This document shows, piece after piece, positions 48,557 to 57,244 of a stretch of 64,000 nt of DNA. Location: NCBI RefSeq assembly GCF_000826105.1, contig NZ_CCYK01000005.1, forward strand, positions 372,001 to 436,000. Direction: 5' to 3'. The translations under genes were made by a program, and so were the position numbers. Under the pieces are notes generated by a model. It was not told the DNA's origin. It saw only the letters and a list, made by a program, of their open reading frames with translations, and did not search any database. Every line of letters begins with the position of its first letter. Within the stretch, counting starts at the first letter, position 1. This DNA comes from Pseudomonas massiliensis (GTDB lineage Bacteria > Pseudomonadota > Gammaproteobacteria > Pseudomonadales > Pseudomonadaceae).

Positions 48557-49459
48557 ATGGCGGCCCCAAAGCTGGAAAAGCTCAAGCAAGGCGAACTGGA
48601 CATCTGGCAGGTCACTACCGCCCATGCCGAGTTGCTGGTAGCAGAGCAAGGCGCGCAGGTCCTGAGCTACAAGCGCACTGGCGAGCAGCCTTTGATCTGG
48701 CTCAATGATCATGCGCAGTTCAAGGAGGGCGCGGCGATCCGTGCCGGAATCCCGGTGTGCTGGCCCTGGTTCGGCAACCTGGCGCGCAACCCTGAGGCCA
48801 TTCAGCAGATGCGGCAGTCTTCCGAGCCAGCAACGGCACATGGGCTGGTGCGTACGCTGAAATGGAGCCTAGGCGAACCGCAGATCAGCGACGACAAGGT
48901 CACGCTCACCTTTACCCTGCCCGAGGCCGATGGTGGCCTGCCTGGCTGGCCGCACGCGGCTCGCCTCGAGCTGGAGATCGAGCTGGCCGATACCCTCACG
49001 CTCGCCCTGACGACGCTCAACCTGGGCCGTGAAGACATACACCTGAGCCAGGCGCTGCATACTTATTTTGCGGTGAGCGATGTTCGTCAGGTCGCGGTAG
49101 AGGAAGTCGCCGGCCTGGAGTACATCGAAACCCTGGAAGACTGGGCTCGACGCACTCAGCAAGGTCGGCTCGAAGTCACCGGCGAAACCGACCGGATCTA
49201 CCTGGATACTCCGGCGCGGCTGACCATCGCCGATAGCGAATGGAAGCGCCGCATCCTCATCGACACCCAGGGCTCGGCCAGCGCCGTCATCTGGAACCCT
49301 TGGATCGAACGCGCCAGCGCCTTGCCGGACATGGCCAATGACGGCTGGCAGCGTATGTTCTGCATCGAAACCGCCAACGTCATGGCCGACGCCAAGCGCC
49401 TCGGCCCCGGCGAAGCCCATACTCTGGCCGTGACCGTGTCCAGCGAACCGCTGGTTTAA
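48557..49459 (+). CDS. D-hexose-6-phosphate mutarotase (YeaD-like)
   Basis: 300 residues of the aldose 1-epimerase superfamily: GAQVLSYKRTGEQPLIWLN, RAGIPVCWPWFGNL, HGLVRTLKWSLGEPQ, HTYFAVSDVRQ and VIWNPWIERASALPDM. It interconverts alpha and beta anomers of glucose-6-phosphate or related sugars. It lies 116 bp after the thioesterase gene on the same strand. Ribosome site GAGGAAG. Confidence 0.93.
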   Translation: MAAPKLEKLKQGELDIWQVTTAHAELLVAEQGAQVLSYKRTGEQPLIWLNDHAQFKEGAAIRAGIPVCWPWFGNLARNPEAIQQMRQSSEPATAHGLVRTLKWSLGEPQISDDKVTLTFTLPEADGGLPGWPHAARLELEIELADTLTLALTTLNLGREDIHLSQALHTYFAVSDVRQVAVEEVAGLEYIETLEDWARRTQQGRLEVTGETDRIYLDTPARLTIADSEWKRRILIDTQGSASAVIWNPWIERASALPDMANDGWQRMFCIETANVMADAKRLGPGEAHTLAVTVSSEPLV

Positions 49460-49567
49460 GCGTCAGCTCATGAGATCGGGGCTGCGCTAGCTGCCGAATG
49501 CTTTCAGAAAGAATCGCCAGCTGCGCAGACACCCACCGGGCGCCCCTCGCTACCCAACAAATGGAGG

Positions 49568-50104
49568 TCAGTTCAGGTCCTTGTCTTCAACCACGCGTAC
49601 CTTGCTGGCATCCATGGCATACGCGGCATCCGCCAGGTCATTGCTCACCTTCTCTATCTTGAGGGTGCCGATGGCCCAAAGCGGCGTGTAGATATCGGTC
49701 AGCTTTAAACCCTTGGGGTAGCGAATGAGGATGAGCTGGTTTGGTGGAGGTGGCGGAACGTGGATGCAGGCGCCGGGATAGGGCACCAGGAAAAAGACTG
49801 TGCTGCGGCCCTTCGCATCGGTTTCCAGAGGCACAGGGTAGCCGCCAATGCGGATGGTCTTGCCATCCATCCCGGACACGGTCTTGGTGGAGTACATCAC
49901 CGCGGGTAACCCTTTGGGGTTCTTCAGGCCGCCTTTTTGGGTGAAGGCGCCCGCCGATTCGGGAGTGTTGTGGTCGATCTCGGGCATGGCCTCCAGGGCT
50001 TTCTGGTCCGACTGGGGCATCAACGCCAGCCAGTCTGTTTCGGGCGGTTCCGCCCAAGCCACAGCGCAAAAAGACATCAAGCAGGCAAGCAATAAGGCGC
50101 GCAT
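49568..50104 (-). CDS. DUF3299 family exported protein
   Basis: 178 residues: signal peptide MRALLLACLMSFCAVAWA, then a conserved soluble domain (KTIRIGGYPVPLE, VFFLVPYPGACIHVPPPPPNQLILI), characteristic of DUF3299. The cysteine-histidine pair in GACIHVPPPP is a conserved, possibly metal- or redox-related site. Function unknown. It is transcribed in the same direction as the GlsB-like gene 95 bp upstream. Confidence 0.87.
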   Translation of the reverse strand: MRALLLACLMSFCAVAWAEPPETDWLALMPQSDQKALEAMPEIDHNTPESAGAFTQKGGLKNPKGLPAVMYSTKTVSGMDGKTIRIGGYPVPLETDAKGRSTVFFLVPYPGACIHVPPPPPNQLILIRYPKGLKLTDIYTPLWAIGTLKIEKVSNDLADAAYAMDASKVRVVEDKDLN

Positions 50105-50199
50105 TCAATGGTCTCCACGAACGAGGGCTGCATTCTAGGCTTTGTACGCAGATCAGCCTACTTTCCGTACAAGCCCTACCCTCGTTCGCGGCAAGGACC

Positions 50200-50448
50200 T
50201 TAGTCGTTCTTCTTGATCATGCCGTAGATGACCAACAGGATGATCGCGCCCACCAGCGCGCCAAGGAAGCCCGCGCCTTCACCGGCCCGATAGATGCCCA
50301 GGGCTTGCCCGCCATAGGTAGCGGCCAACGAGCCACCGATGCCCAGCAGGATGGTCATGATCCAGCCCATGCTGTCGTCGCCGGGTTTGAGGAAGCGCGC
50401 CAGCAAGCCGACGATGAAGCCAATGATGATGGTTCCGATAATGCCCAT
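50200..50448 (-). CDS. GlsB/YeaQ/YmgE family stress-response membrane protein
   Basis: 82 residues with three short, glycine-rich membrane segments: MGIIGTIIIGFIVGLLARFL, MGWIMTILLGIGGSLAATYGG and FLGALVGAIILLVIYGMI. These transglycosylase-associated-like proteins are induced by stress in several bacteria; their mechanism is unknown. GGGGAT precedes the ATG. Confidence 0.9.
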   Translation of the reverse strand: MGIIGTIIIGFIVGLLARFLKPGDDSMGWIMTILLGIGGSLAATYGGQALGIYRAGEGAGFLGALVGAIILLVIYGMIKKND

Positions 50449-50559
50449 GGATATCCCCTTTCCTTAACAAGGCCGGCAGCGTGCGCCGGCGTCTTGCAAT
50501 GAGAGGGCAAAGCGTGACGGAGGTTCCGAGCGGCTTTAGGACAGGCCTGGAACCCTAGG

Positions 50560-51642
50560 TCAGCCTTGAACCAGGCCTTGCACCTGGGCGATGGCGTTGC
50601 GCAAGCTGGCCTCATCGGCGCAGCGCAGGGTGGCATGCCCTACCTTCCGGCCTGGCTTGAAAGCCTTTCCGTAATGGTGCAAATGGCAGCCTTCCACGGC
50701 GATGACATCCTCGATGCTCGGAACCTGGCCAATGAAATTGACCATGGCACTCTCCCCTACCTTGGCGGTAGAACCCAGCGGCAAGCCGGCAATGGCCCGC
50801 AGGTGGTTCTCGAACTGGCTGCACTCGGCACCTTCGATGGTCCAGTGACCGGAATTGTGCACTCGTGGAGCAATCTCGTTGGCCTTGAGGCCGCCGTCCA
50901 CTTCAAAGAATTCGAAGGCAAGCACCCCGACGTAGTCGAGCTTGTCCATCACCCGGCCCAGGTAGTCTTCGGCCAGGGCTTGCAAGGGATGAGCGCTACT
51001 GGCCACGGAAAGCTTGAGGATGCCGCTTTCATGAACATTGTGGGCCAGCGGGTAGAAGCGGGTTTCACCACCCCGCGCGCGCACGGCAACCAGCGAAACT
51101 TCGCCAGTAAAGGGCACGAAGCCCTCGAGCAGGCAAGGCACGCCGCCCAGTTCGGCAAAGGTACCTGTCACATCTTCGGGTGTTCGCAGCACCTTCTGGC
51201 CCTTGCCGTCGTAGCCGAGGGTACGGGTCTTGAGCACCGCGGGCAGGCCGATGGTAGCAACCGCAGCGTCCAGGTCCGCCTGGGACTGGATGTCAGCGAA
51301 TTCGGGGGTGGGTATGCCCAGCTCTCGGAACAGGCTTTTCTCGAACCAGCGATCACGGGCGACACGCAATGCCTCGGCGCTCGGGTATACCGGCACGAAG
51401 TTGGACAGGAACGCGACGGTTTCAGCGGGCACGCTTTCGAATTCGAAAGTGACCAGGTCCACGCCGTCGGCGAGCTGGCGCAGCGCGGACTCGTCAGCGT
51501 AGCCGGCGCACAGGTGATCGCCCAGCGCGGCGGCACAAGCGTCTTCGGCCGGGTCAAGGAAGGCGAACTCCATTCCCAGGGGCGTCCCCGCCAGAGCAAG
51601 CATGCGGCCGAGCTGGCCACCACCGATCACACCGATTTTCAT
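50560..51642 (-). CDS. purK: 5-(carboxyamino)imidazole ribonucleotide synthase
   Basis: 360 residues, ATP-grasp fold: KIGVIGGGQLGRMLALAG at the N-terminus, LKTRTLGYDGKGQKVL and NEIAPRVHNSGHWTIEG. It makes N5-CAIR from AIR, ATP and bicarbonate in purine synthesis. It starts 3 bp after the purE stop, so the two are co-transcribed. Confidence 0.97.
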   Translation of the reverse strand: MKIGVIGGGQLGRMLALAGTPLGMEFAFLDPAEDACAAALGDHLCAGYADESALRQLADGVDLVTFEFESVPAETVAFLSNFVPVYPSAEALRVARDRWFEKSLFRELGIPTPEFADIQSQADLDAAVATIGLPAVLKTRTLGYDGKGQKVLRTPEDVTGTFAELGGVPCLLEGFVPFTGEVSLVAVRARGGETRFYPLAHNVHESGILKLSVASSAHPLQALAEDYLGRVMDKLDYVGVLAFEFFEVDGGLKANEIAPRVHNSGHWTIEGAECSQFENHLRAIAGLPLGSTAKVGESAMVNFIGQVPSIEDVIAVEGCHLHHYGKAFKPGRKVGHATLRCADEASLRNAIAQVQGLVQG

Positions 51643-51645
51643 GAC

Positions 51646-52137
51646 TCAGGCCTCACGCGGGTCCGGGTTGTCCAGCACAGTGCTCGTCTGCTCGGTGCGG
51701 AAGCGCACCAGGGCATCATGGAACTGAGGATACTTGCCCCCCAATATGCTCGCCGCCAGCAGGGCGGCATTGATGGCGCCAGCCTTGCCTATGGCCAAGG
51801 TCGCCACCGGAACGCCCGCGGGCATCTGCACGATCGAAAGCAGGGAGTCGACACCTGAAAGCATGGAGGACTGCACTGGCACGCCAAGCACGGGGAGGTG
51901 GGTCTTGGCGGCGCACATGCCCGGCAAGTGCGCGGCACCGCCCGCGCCCGCGATGATGACCTCCAGGCCGCGCCCTTCGGCTTCATCGGCATATTGGAAT
52001 AGCAGGTCTGGGGTGCGGTGCGCCGACACCACTTTCACCTCGTAGGGGATACCGAGCTTATCCAGCATGTCGGCGGTGTGGCTGAGGGTGGACCAATCGG
52101 ACTTGGAGCCCATGATCACGCCAACCAGTGCACTCAT
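51646..52137 (-). CDS. purE: 5-(carboxyamino)imidazole ribonucleotide mutase
   Basis: 163 residues: [48 protein letters not shown] and [22 protein letters not shown]. It converts N5-CAIR to CAIR. First gene of purEK, with an AGAGG ribosome site. Its leader carries a strong hairpin and a candidate promoter upstream. Confidence 0.97.
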   Translation of the reverse strand: MSALVGVIMGSKSDWSTLSHTADMLDKLGIPYEVKVVSAHRTPDLLFQYADEAEGRGLEVIIAGAGGAAHLPGMCAAKTHLPVLGVPVQSSMLSGVDSLLSIVQMPAGVPVATLAIGKAGAINAALLAASILGGKYPQFHDALVRFRTEQTSTVLDNPDPREA

Positions 52138-52181
52138 CGTCGAGCCTCTTCTTTCGGGCGCCAGCGGCGCGGCAGAAACAA

Positions 52182-52210
52182 CAAGCCACGCGGCAATGCA
52201 GCGTGGCTTG
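52182..52210 (-). promoter_or_regulatory. Possible attenuator hairpin in purEK leader
   Basis: A perfect 10-bp stem, CAAGCCACGC (52182-52191) and GCGTGGCTTG (52201-52210), with a 9-base loop. In the direction of purEK it is followed by TTGTTTCTG, a weak U-rich stretch. It lies 45 bp before purE, inside the predicted leader. Confidence 0.5.
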
Positions 52211-52254
52211 ACTTGGGTTCGCAGGCCAGATCACCCATTGGCCAAAGGCCGCGC

Positions 52255-52282
52255 AGTATACCCCAATGCGGCGAAACGCGAA
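52255..52282 (-). promoter_or_regulatory. Candidate purEK promoter
   Basis: On the minus strand TATACT (52255-52260) is a strong -10. With a 16-bp spacer the -35 would be the weak TTCGCG (52277-52282). The transcript would start near 52248, giving a leader of about 110 bases that contains the hairpin at 52182-52210. Confidence 0.42.
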
Positions 52283-52433
52283 GGCCTAACAGGGCAACCG
52301 CTCGGAGAACCACATCCTACAAACATCGGCATCGATTCCTTCAGGCAGGCGTGCTTGTCTGGCCTCAAGCGCGGGCAACAGGCCTGCTTGGATAGACATC
52401 AGGCAATGACGCCTGATTCTAAGGATGGACCCC

Positions 52434-53081
52434 ATGCACACTACCTTAGGCAGCCGCGCTACAATCATGCTCGCCCTCCTGCTGCTCAGCCCCCCTGCCC
52501 TGGCCGAGCCGCTTCCCATTCGCCTGAATGTGGTGATTCATGACGATGTACCAGAGGCTATGCACGAACGTTTGGAAAGCGACTACTTCGCGCCTTGGGT
52601 CAGGGAAATGCAGCGAATCACTGACCGGCGCATAGACATTCGCTTCAACCGTGACACACCTGGTATTTCCGACCTGGATTATCGAATCGATGATCGAAGG
52701 CGGCTGGTCTACATCCTGGGCGGTTATAACGAAGACTACTGGGCCAACCGGGGCAGTGCCGAGGTGAATCGGAGAATCGATAAAACCCTCTTGCTCGTGG
52801 CTGACAGCTACCTGCCTGATGACCCCAGTCAGCCCGAACGTGTAGGCGAGGCAGAGTTGAAAGGCCCGGCCGGCTGGGCCTCGGTCAAGACCTTCTCCGC
52901 CGTCGGGCACGAACTAGGCCATATGTTCGGCGCTACCCATGAAAATGCGGAAGTGCTGTTCAACGGCTGGTTCTGCGAAAGCTATACGTATCCAGCGCGC
53001 CTGAGCCTACGCTCGAACTGCTACCGCTATAGTGACAAGAATCGGGAAGCCATCGCGGCCTACCTTTCAGAAGCCCCCTGA
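52434..53081 (+). CDS. Secreted metzincin-like zinc metalloprotease
   Basis: 215 residues: signal peptide (about 1-25, ending PPALAEP) and a small protease domain with the full zinc motif H159-E160-LG-H163-MFG-AT-H169 (HExxHxxGxxH). That motif defines metzincins. Two cysteines (WFCESY, SNCYRY) could form a disulfide. The methionine of the Met-turn that follows the motif in the family is not present: there is no methionine after M164. The ATG at 52434 is chosen over 52425 because AAGGA lies eight bases before it. It abuts the convergent LysR gene. Substrate unknown. Confidence 0.8.
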   Translation: MHTTLGSRATIMLALLLLSPPALAEPLPIRLNVVIHDDVPEAMHERLESDYFAPWVREMQRITDRRIDIRFNRDTPGISDLDYRIDDRRRLVYILGGYNEDYWANRGSAEVNRRIDKTLLLVADSYLPDDPSQPERVGEAELKGPAGWASVKTFSAVGHELGHMFGATHENAEVLFNGWFCESYTYPARLSLRSNCYRYSDKNREAIAAYLSEAP

Positions 53082-53987
53082 TCAACCACGGTTGGCAGGC
53101 GCCTCCAGCTTGCGCCAAAGCAGCCGCACGCTGGCCTTGCGTACCAGCGAACAACGGTACAGGCGAATTTCCAAGGGGATGTGCCAGTGAGGCGCGCCGC
53201 AAACCACCAACTCGCCACGGTTCAGTTCCGCTGTAACACTCAATCGCGGCACCCAGGCGACCCCCAGCCCTTGCAAGGCCATGGTCTTGAGGCTGTCGGC
53301 CATGGCTGTCTCGTAGACCGTGGTGTAGCGCAGCCCCCGCTGCCTTAGCAAGGCATTCACGGAACGCCCCAGAAACGCGCCTGTGCCATAGGCCAGCAAA
53401 GGCACGCTGGCGCCGCTGTCGAGGTTGAACAAGGCGCTGCCATCGGCGGCCACCGAACACACCGGCAACATTTCCGTCGCGCCCAGGTGCAGGGACGGGA
53501 AAATGTCCGGGTCCATCTGCAAGGTGGCCTCTGGATCATAGAACGCCAGCATGATATCGCAGCCGCCCTCACGCAGGGCATGGATAGCCTCGCCCACGTT
53601 CGTGGCCACCAGGCGCGTGGCCATGGGCAGGCCCTCGTTGCGCAGCCGGGCGATCCAGCCGGGGAAGAAGCCCAGAGCCAGAGAGTGTGCTGCCGCGACC
53701 TGAATCACTTCTCCAGGGCCGCCCTCCAGGTGGTGAAGGTGACGCAAGGCCTCGCTGACCTGCTCCACCACGTTGCGCGCGGTCACCAGGAACAGCTGGC
53801 CTGCCTCGGTCAGCTCGATGGGCGTCTTGGCTCGATTGACCAGGGTCAGACCCAGGGCCGCCTCCAGACTGCGGATTCTCCGACTGAAAGCAGGTTGGGT
53901 AACGAAACGCCGCTCAGCAGCCTGGGAAAAACTACGGGTAGCCGCCAGGGCACTGAGGTCTTCAAGCCACTTGGTTTCGATATTCAG
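53082..53987 (-). CDS. LysR family regulator, HypT/YjiE-like
   Basis: 301 residues if started at the CTG at 53987, which has AAGGA eight bases before it. The protein then begins (M)NIETKWLEDLSALAATRSFSQ. This, with FVTQPAFSRRIRSLEAALG, VAAAHSLALGFFPG and LQGLGVAWVPRL, resembles E. coli HypT (YjiE), a hypochlorite-responsive regulator activated by methionine oxidation. No ATG gives a standard length; those upstream (54122, 54083) add 32-45 odd residues. It is divergent from aspA across 174 bp and may regulate it. Confidence 0.85.
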   Translation of the reverse strand: MNIETKWLEDLSALAATRSFSQAAERRFVTQPAFSRRIRSLEAALGLTLVNRAKTPIELTEAGQLFLVTARNVVEQVSEALRHLHHLEGGPGEVIQVAAAHSLALGFFPGWIARLRNEGLPMATRLVATNVGEAIHALREGGCDIMLAFYDPEATLQMDPDIFPSLHLGATEMLPVCSVAADGSALFNLDSGASVPLLAYGTGAFLGRSVNALLRQRGLRYTTVYETAMADSLKTMALQGLGVAWVPRLSVTAELNRGELVVCGAPHWHIPLEIRLYRCSLVRKASVRLLWRKLEAPANRG

Positions 53988-54161
53988 GGGGCACGTCCTT
54001 AACGAAGCGGCACACGTTCGGGAGCGACCATTCGTCACACCCACCTTTATGCCGTTTGTGCATAGGGCAGCAAGCAACAGCATTGGCCGGATTATGCCCT
54101 CAAAGCGCAGTATTGGCAGCATTCCGGTGCTTACCGGGCTAACTCAGAGCTGATCGCTATC

Positions 54162-55586
54162 ATGTCCTCCGCTGCATCACCGCGCATCGAAAAAGACCTT
54201 CTCGGCACCCTCGAAGTCCCCGCCGATGCCTACTACGGCATCCAGACGCTGCGCGCCGTGAACAATTTCCGCCTCTCCGGCGTGCCATTGTCCCACTACC
54301 CCAAACTGGTCGTGGCGCTGGCCATGGTCAAGCAGGCAGCGGCCGATGCGAACCGCGAGCTGGGTCACCTCAGCGCCAGCAAGCACGCGGCTATCAGCGA
54401 AGCCTGTGCACGCCTTATCCGCGGCGACTTCCACGACCAGTTCGTGGTGGACATGATCCAGGGCGGCGCTGGCACATCCACGAACATGAACGCCAACGAA
54501 GTGATCGCCAACATCGGCCTGGAGGCCATGGGCAAGCAGAAAGGTGAATACCAGTACCTGCACCCCAACAACGATGTGAACATGGCCCAGTCCACCAACG
54601 ACGCCTACCCCACTGCGATTCGTCTGGGCCTGTTGTTGGGGCACGATGCACTGCTGGCCAGCCTGGACAGCCTGATCCAGGCGTTCGCCAGCAAGGGTCG
54701 CGAGTTCGCTCACGTTCTGAAGATGGGCCGTACCCAGCTGCAGGACGCGGTGCCCATGACTCTGGGCCAGGAATTCCAGGCGTTCGCCACGACTCTGGGA
54801 GAGGATCTGCAACGCCTGCGCACCCTGGCGCCTGAGCTGCTCACCGAGGTGAACCTGGGCGGTACCGCCATTGGCACCGGCATCAACGCCGACCCCCGCT
54901 ACCAACATCTGGCCGTGGCGCGCCTGGCTACCATCAGTGGTCAGCCCCTGGTACCTGCCGCCGACCTCATCGAAGCGACCTCGGACATGGGCGCCTTCGT
55001 GCTCTTTTCCGGCATGCTCAAGCGCACCGCAGTGAAGCTGTCGAAGATCTGCAACGACCTGCGCCTGCTGTCCAGCGGCCCCCGTACCGGGATCAACGAA
55101 ATCAACCTGCCAGCCCGTCAGCCAGGCAGCTCGATCATGCCCGGCAAGGTGAACCCGGTGATCCCTGAAGCCGTGAACATGGTGGCCTTCGAGATCATGG
55201 GCAACGACCTGGCGCTGACCATCGCGGCAGAAGGCGGCCAGCTGCAGCTGAACGTGATGGAGCCGCTGATCGCCTACAAGATCTTCGACTCCATCCGTAC
55301 TCTGCAGCGGGCAATGGACATGTTGCGCGAGCATTGCGTGGTCGGCATCACCGCCAACGAGCAACGCTGCCGCGAGCTGGTGGAACACTCCATTGGGCTG
55401 GTCACCGCGCTCAATCCCTATATCGGCTATGAAAACGCGACCCGGGTCGCCCGCACGGCCCTGGAAACCGGCCGTGGCGTACTGGAACTGGTACGTGAGG
55501 AAGCCTTGCTGGACGAAGCCATGCTGGCGGACATCCTGCGCCCTGAAAACATGATCGCGCCGCGGCTGGTGCCGTTGAAGGCGTGA
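54162..55586 (+). CDS. aspA: Aspartate ammonia-lyase (aspartase)
   Basis: 474 residues of the fumarase/aspartase superfamily. The signature GSSIMPGKVNP (catalytic serine loop), KMGRTQLQDAVPMTLGQEF and the N-terminal YYGIQTLRAVNNF favour aspartase over fumarase. It deaminates L-aspartate to fumarate and ammonia. Two terminators follow. The asparaginase gene at 57.2 kb can supply its substrate. Confidence 0.95.
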   Translation: MSSAASPRIEKDLLGTLEVPADAYYGIQTLRAVNNFRLSGVPLSHYPKLVVALAMVKQAAADANRELGHLSASKHAAISEACARLIRGDFHDQFVVDMIQGGAGTSTNMNANEVIANIGLEAMGKQKGEYQYLHPNNDVNMAQSTNDAYPTAIRLGLLLGHDALLASLDSLIQAFASKGREFAHVLKMGRTQLQDAVPMTLGQEFQAFATTLGEDLQRLRTLAPELLTEVNLGGTAIGTGINADPRYQHLAVARLATISGQPLVPAADLIEATSDMGAFVLFSGMLKRTAVKLSKICNDLRLLSSGPRTGINEINLPARQPGSSIMPGKVNPVIPEAVNMVAFEIMGNDLALTIAAEGGQLQLNVMEPLIAYKIFDSIRTLQRAMDMLREHCVVGITANEQRCRELVEHSIGLVTALNPYIGYENATRVARTALETGRGVLELVREEALLDEAMLADILRPENMIAPRLVPLKA

Positions 55587-55637
55587 TGACACCCTGATCA
55601 CCAGGCTGAGGGACTAGACACCTCTCACCCTTTTTTC

Positions 55638-55663
55638 GAGCCCCATCCTGGGGCTCTTTTTTT
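55638..55663 (+). terminator. Rho-independent terminator after aspA (first)
   Basis: GAGCCCCA (55638-55645) and TGGGGCTC (55649-55656) pair around TCC and are followed by seven T residues. Confidence 0.92.
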
Positions 55664-55692
55664 GCCTGCGCGTCTACCGTTGGGTCAATTTT

Positions 55693-55712
55693 GCGGGAAT
55701 CTCCCGCTTTTT
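55693..55712 (+). terminator. Rho-independent terminator after aspA (second)
   Basis: GCGGGA (55693-55698) and TCCCGC (55702-55707) pair around a 3-base loop and are followed by five T residues. Together with the one 30 bp upstream it isolates the AGCS gene from aspA transcription. Confidence 0.75.
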
Positions 55713-55727
55713 CGCACCAAGGCTGGG

Positions 55728-55756
55728 CAGACGTGTTTTCCATTCACAGGTATAGT
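55728..55756 (+). promoter_or_regulatory. Candidate promoter of AGCS symporter gene
   Basis: -35-like CAGACG (55728-55733), a 17-bp spacer and -10 TATAGT (55751-55756), just after the second terminator and 57 bp before the start codon. Confidence 0.42.
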
Positions 55757-55813
55757 GCGCGGCTTTTCGTCGGCGCGGCCTCGGTGCGCCCGGCCACAAC
55801 ACGAGGAAACGAT

Positions 55814-57241
55814 ATGCTTGGAGTCCTGAACGACTTCCTTTCTGGCAAGGTACTGATCGTGCTGATCGTCGGGCTGGGGGGTTATTTCACCCTGCGGTCG
55901 CGTTTCGTTCAGTTACGCCATTTCCCACACATGTTCAGCGTATTCGCCGAGAGCTTGCGTAGCAGCTCCAGCCAGCTGAGTTCTTTCCAGGCGTTGATGC
56001 TGAGCCTGGCCGGGCGAGTCGGCGCGGGTAACATCGCCGGTGTCGGTGTCGCGGTAACCCTCGGCGGCCCTGGCGCCGTGTTCTGGATGTGGGTAACGGC
56101 CCTGGTCGGCATGGCCAGCAGTTTCTTCGAGTGCGCCCTGGCGCAGCTGTACAAGCGTTGCGACGAAGATGGCCAGTATCGCGGCGGCCCTTCCTTCTAC
56201 ATCGAGCATGGCCTGGGCAAGCGCTGGCTGGGCATGGTCATGGCCGCCCTGCTACTGGTGACCTTCGGCTTCGCCTTCAATGGCCTGCAGTCTCATGCGG
56301 TCACCACCTCCCTGAACGATGCCTTCGGCTTCGATGTGAAGTATTCCGGGCTGGCCCTGGCAGTGTTGATGGGCATGGTCTTCGTGGGCGGAATCAAGCG
56401 GATCGCCAAGGTGGCTGACCTGCTGGTACCGGTCAAGACCCTGGCCTACATCGCCGTGACCCTCTACGTGATCGTGCTGCAGTTCGACCATGTACCCATG
56501 ATGCTGGCCACGATCGTCAAGAGCGCCCTGGGCATCGACCAGGTATTCGGCGGCCTGGTAGGCAGCGCCATCGTGCTGGGCGTGAAACGTGGCGTATTCG
56601 CCAACGAAGCGGGCCTGGGCAGTGCCCCGAACGTGGCCGCCGTGGCCGAGGTTCGTCATCCGGTGGCCCAGGGCGTCGTGCAGGCCTTCAGCGTCTTCCT
56701 GGACACCTTCGTCATCTGTACCTGCACCGCCCTGCTCATCCTGCTCTCGGGCGTCTACGGCACCAGCTTCGACGGCAACGGCATTGTGCTGGCGCAGAAC
56801 TCCCTGGCAGCAGTCGTGGGCCCTTGGGGCAAGGTCTTCATCAGCGTAGCCCTGGCGTTGTTCGTGTTCACTTCCATGCTTTACAACTACTACCTCGGTG
56901 AAAACAACCTGCGCTTCCTTGGCGGCGGCAAGAAGCTGATCTTCGGCTATCGAGTGCTGGTACTGGCGCTGGTGGTCTGGGGCGCTATCGAAAACCTGGA
57001 AACCGTGTTCGCCTTCGCGGACCTGACCATGACCCTGCTGGCCCTGGTCAATCTGAGCGCGCTCTTCCTATTGTTCAAGGTCGGCCTGCGCCTGTTGCGC
57101 GACTATGATGCCCAGCGCGCCGCCGGCACCAAGACGCCAGTATTCGACCCGGCCCAGTACGCCGACCTGGACCTGGATTCGCGGGCCTGGCCACCGCTGC
57201 AGCAGGCCGCTACCCTAACCAAGACCGTCGACCGGAGCTGA
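55814..57241 (+). CDS. Sodium:alanine/amino-acid symporter (AGCS family)
   Basis: 475 residues, about ten membrane helices, with AGCS signatures SLAGRVGAGNIAGVGVAVTLGGPGA (in overlapping pieces), KRGVFANEAGLGSAPNVAAV and MLYNYYLGENNLRFL. It imports alanine, glycine or a related small amino acid with Na+. The start at 55814 has GAGGAAA upstream; the open frame to 55691 runs back through the terminator. The asparaginase gene begins 3 bp after its stop, so it may transport asparagine or aspartate-family amino acids. Confidence 0.93.
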   Translation: MLGVLNDFLSGKVLIVLIVGLGGYFTLRSRFVQLRHFPHMFSVFAESLRSSSSQLSSFQALMLSLAGRVGAGNIAGVGVAVTLGGPGAVFWMWVTALVGMASSFFECALAQLYKRCDEDGQYRGGPSFYIEHGLGKRWLGMVMAALLLVTFGFAFNGLQSHAVTTSLNDAFGFDVKYSGLALAVLMGMVFVGGIKRIAKVADLLVPVKTLAYIAVTLYVIVLQFDHVPMMLATIVKSALGIDQVFGGLVGSAIVLGVKRGVFANEAGLGSAPNVAAVAEVRHPVAQGVVQAFSVFLDTFVICTCTALLILLSGVYGTSFDGNGIVLAQNSLAAVVGPWGKVFISVALALFVFTSMLYNYYLGENNLRFLGGGKKLIFGYRVLVLALVVWGAIENLETVFAFADLTMTLLALVNLSALFLLFKVGLRLLRDYDAQRAAGTKTPVFDPAQYADLDLDSRAWPPLQQAATLTKTVDRS

Positions 57242-57244
57242 CTC

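Noticed and set aside
52134..52238. A 34-residue leader frame that ends by overlapping the purE ATG (TGA in ATGA)
   Set aside because: It has no ribosome site and no run of regulatory codons. The overlap may be chance. Conservation in other species would be needed.
54177..55601. A 474-codon open frame exactly opposite aspA
   Set aside because: Mirror of a strongly biased gene; no domain and no ribosome site.
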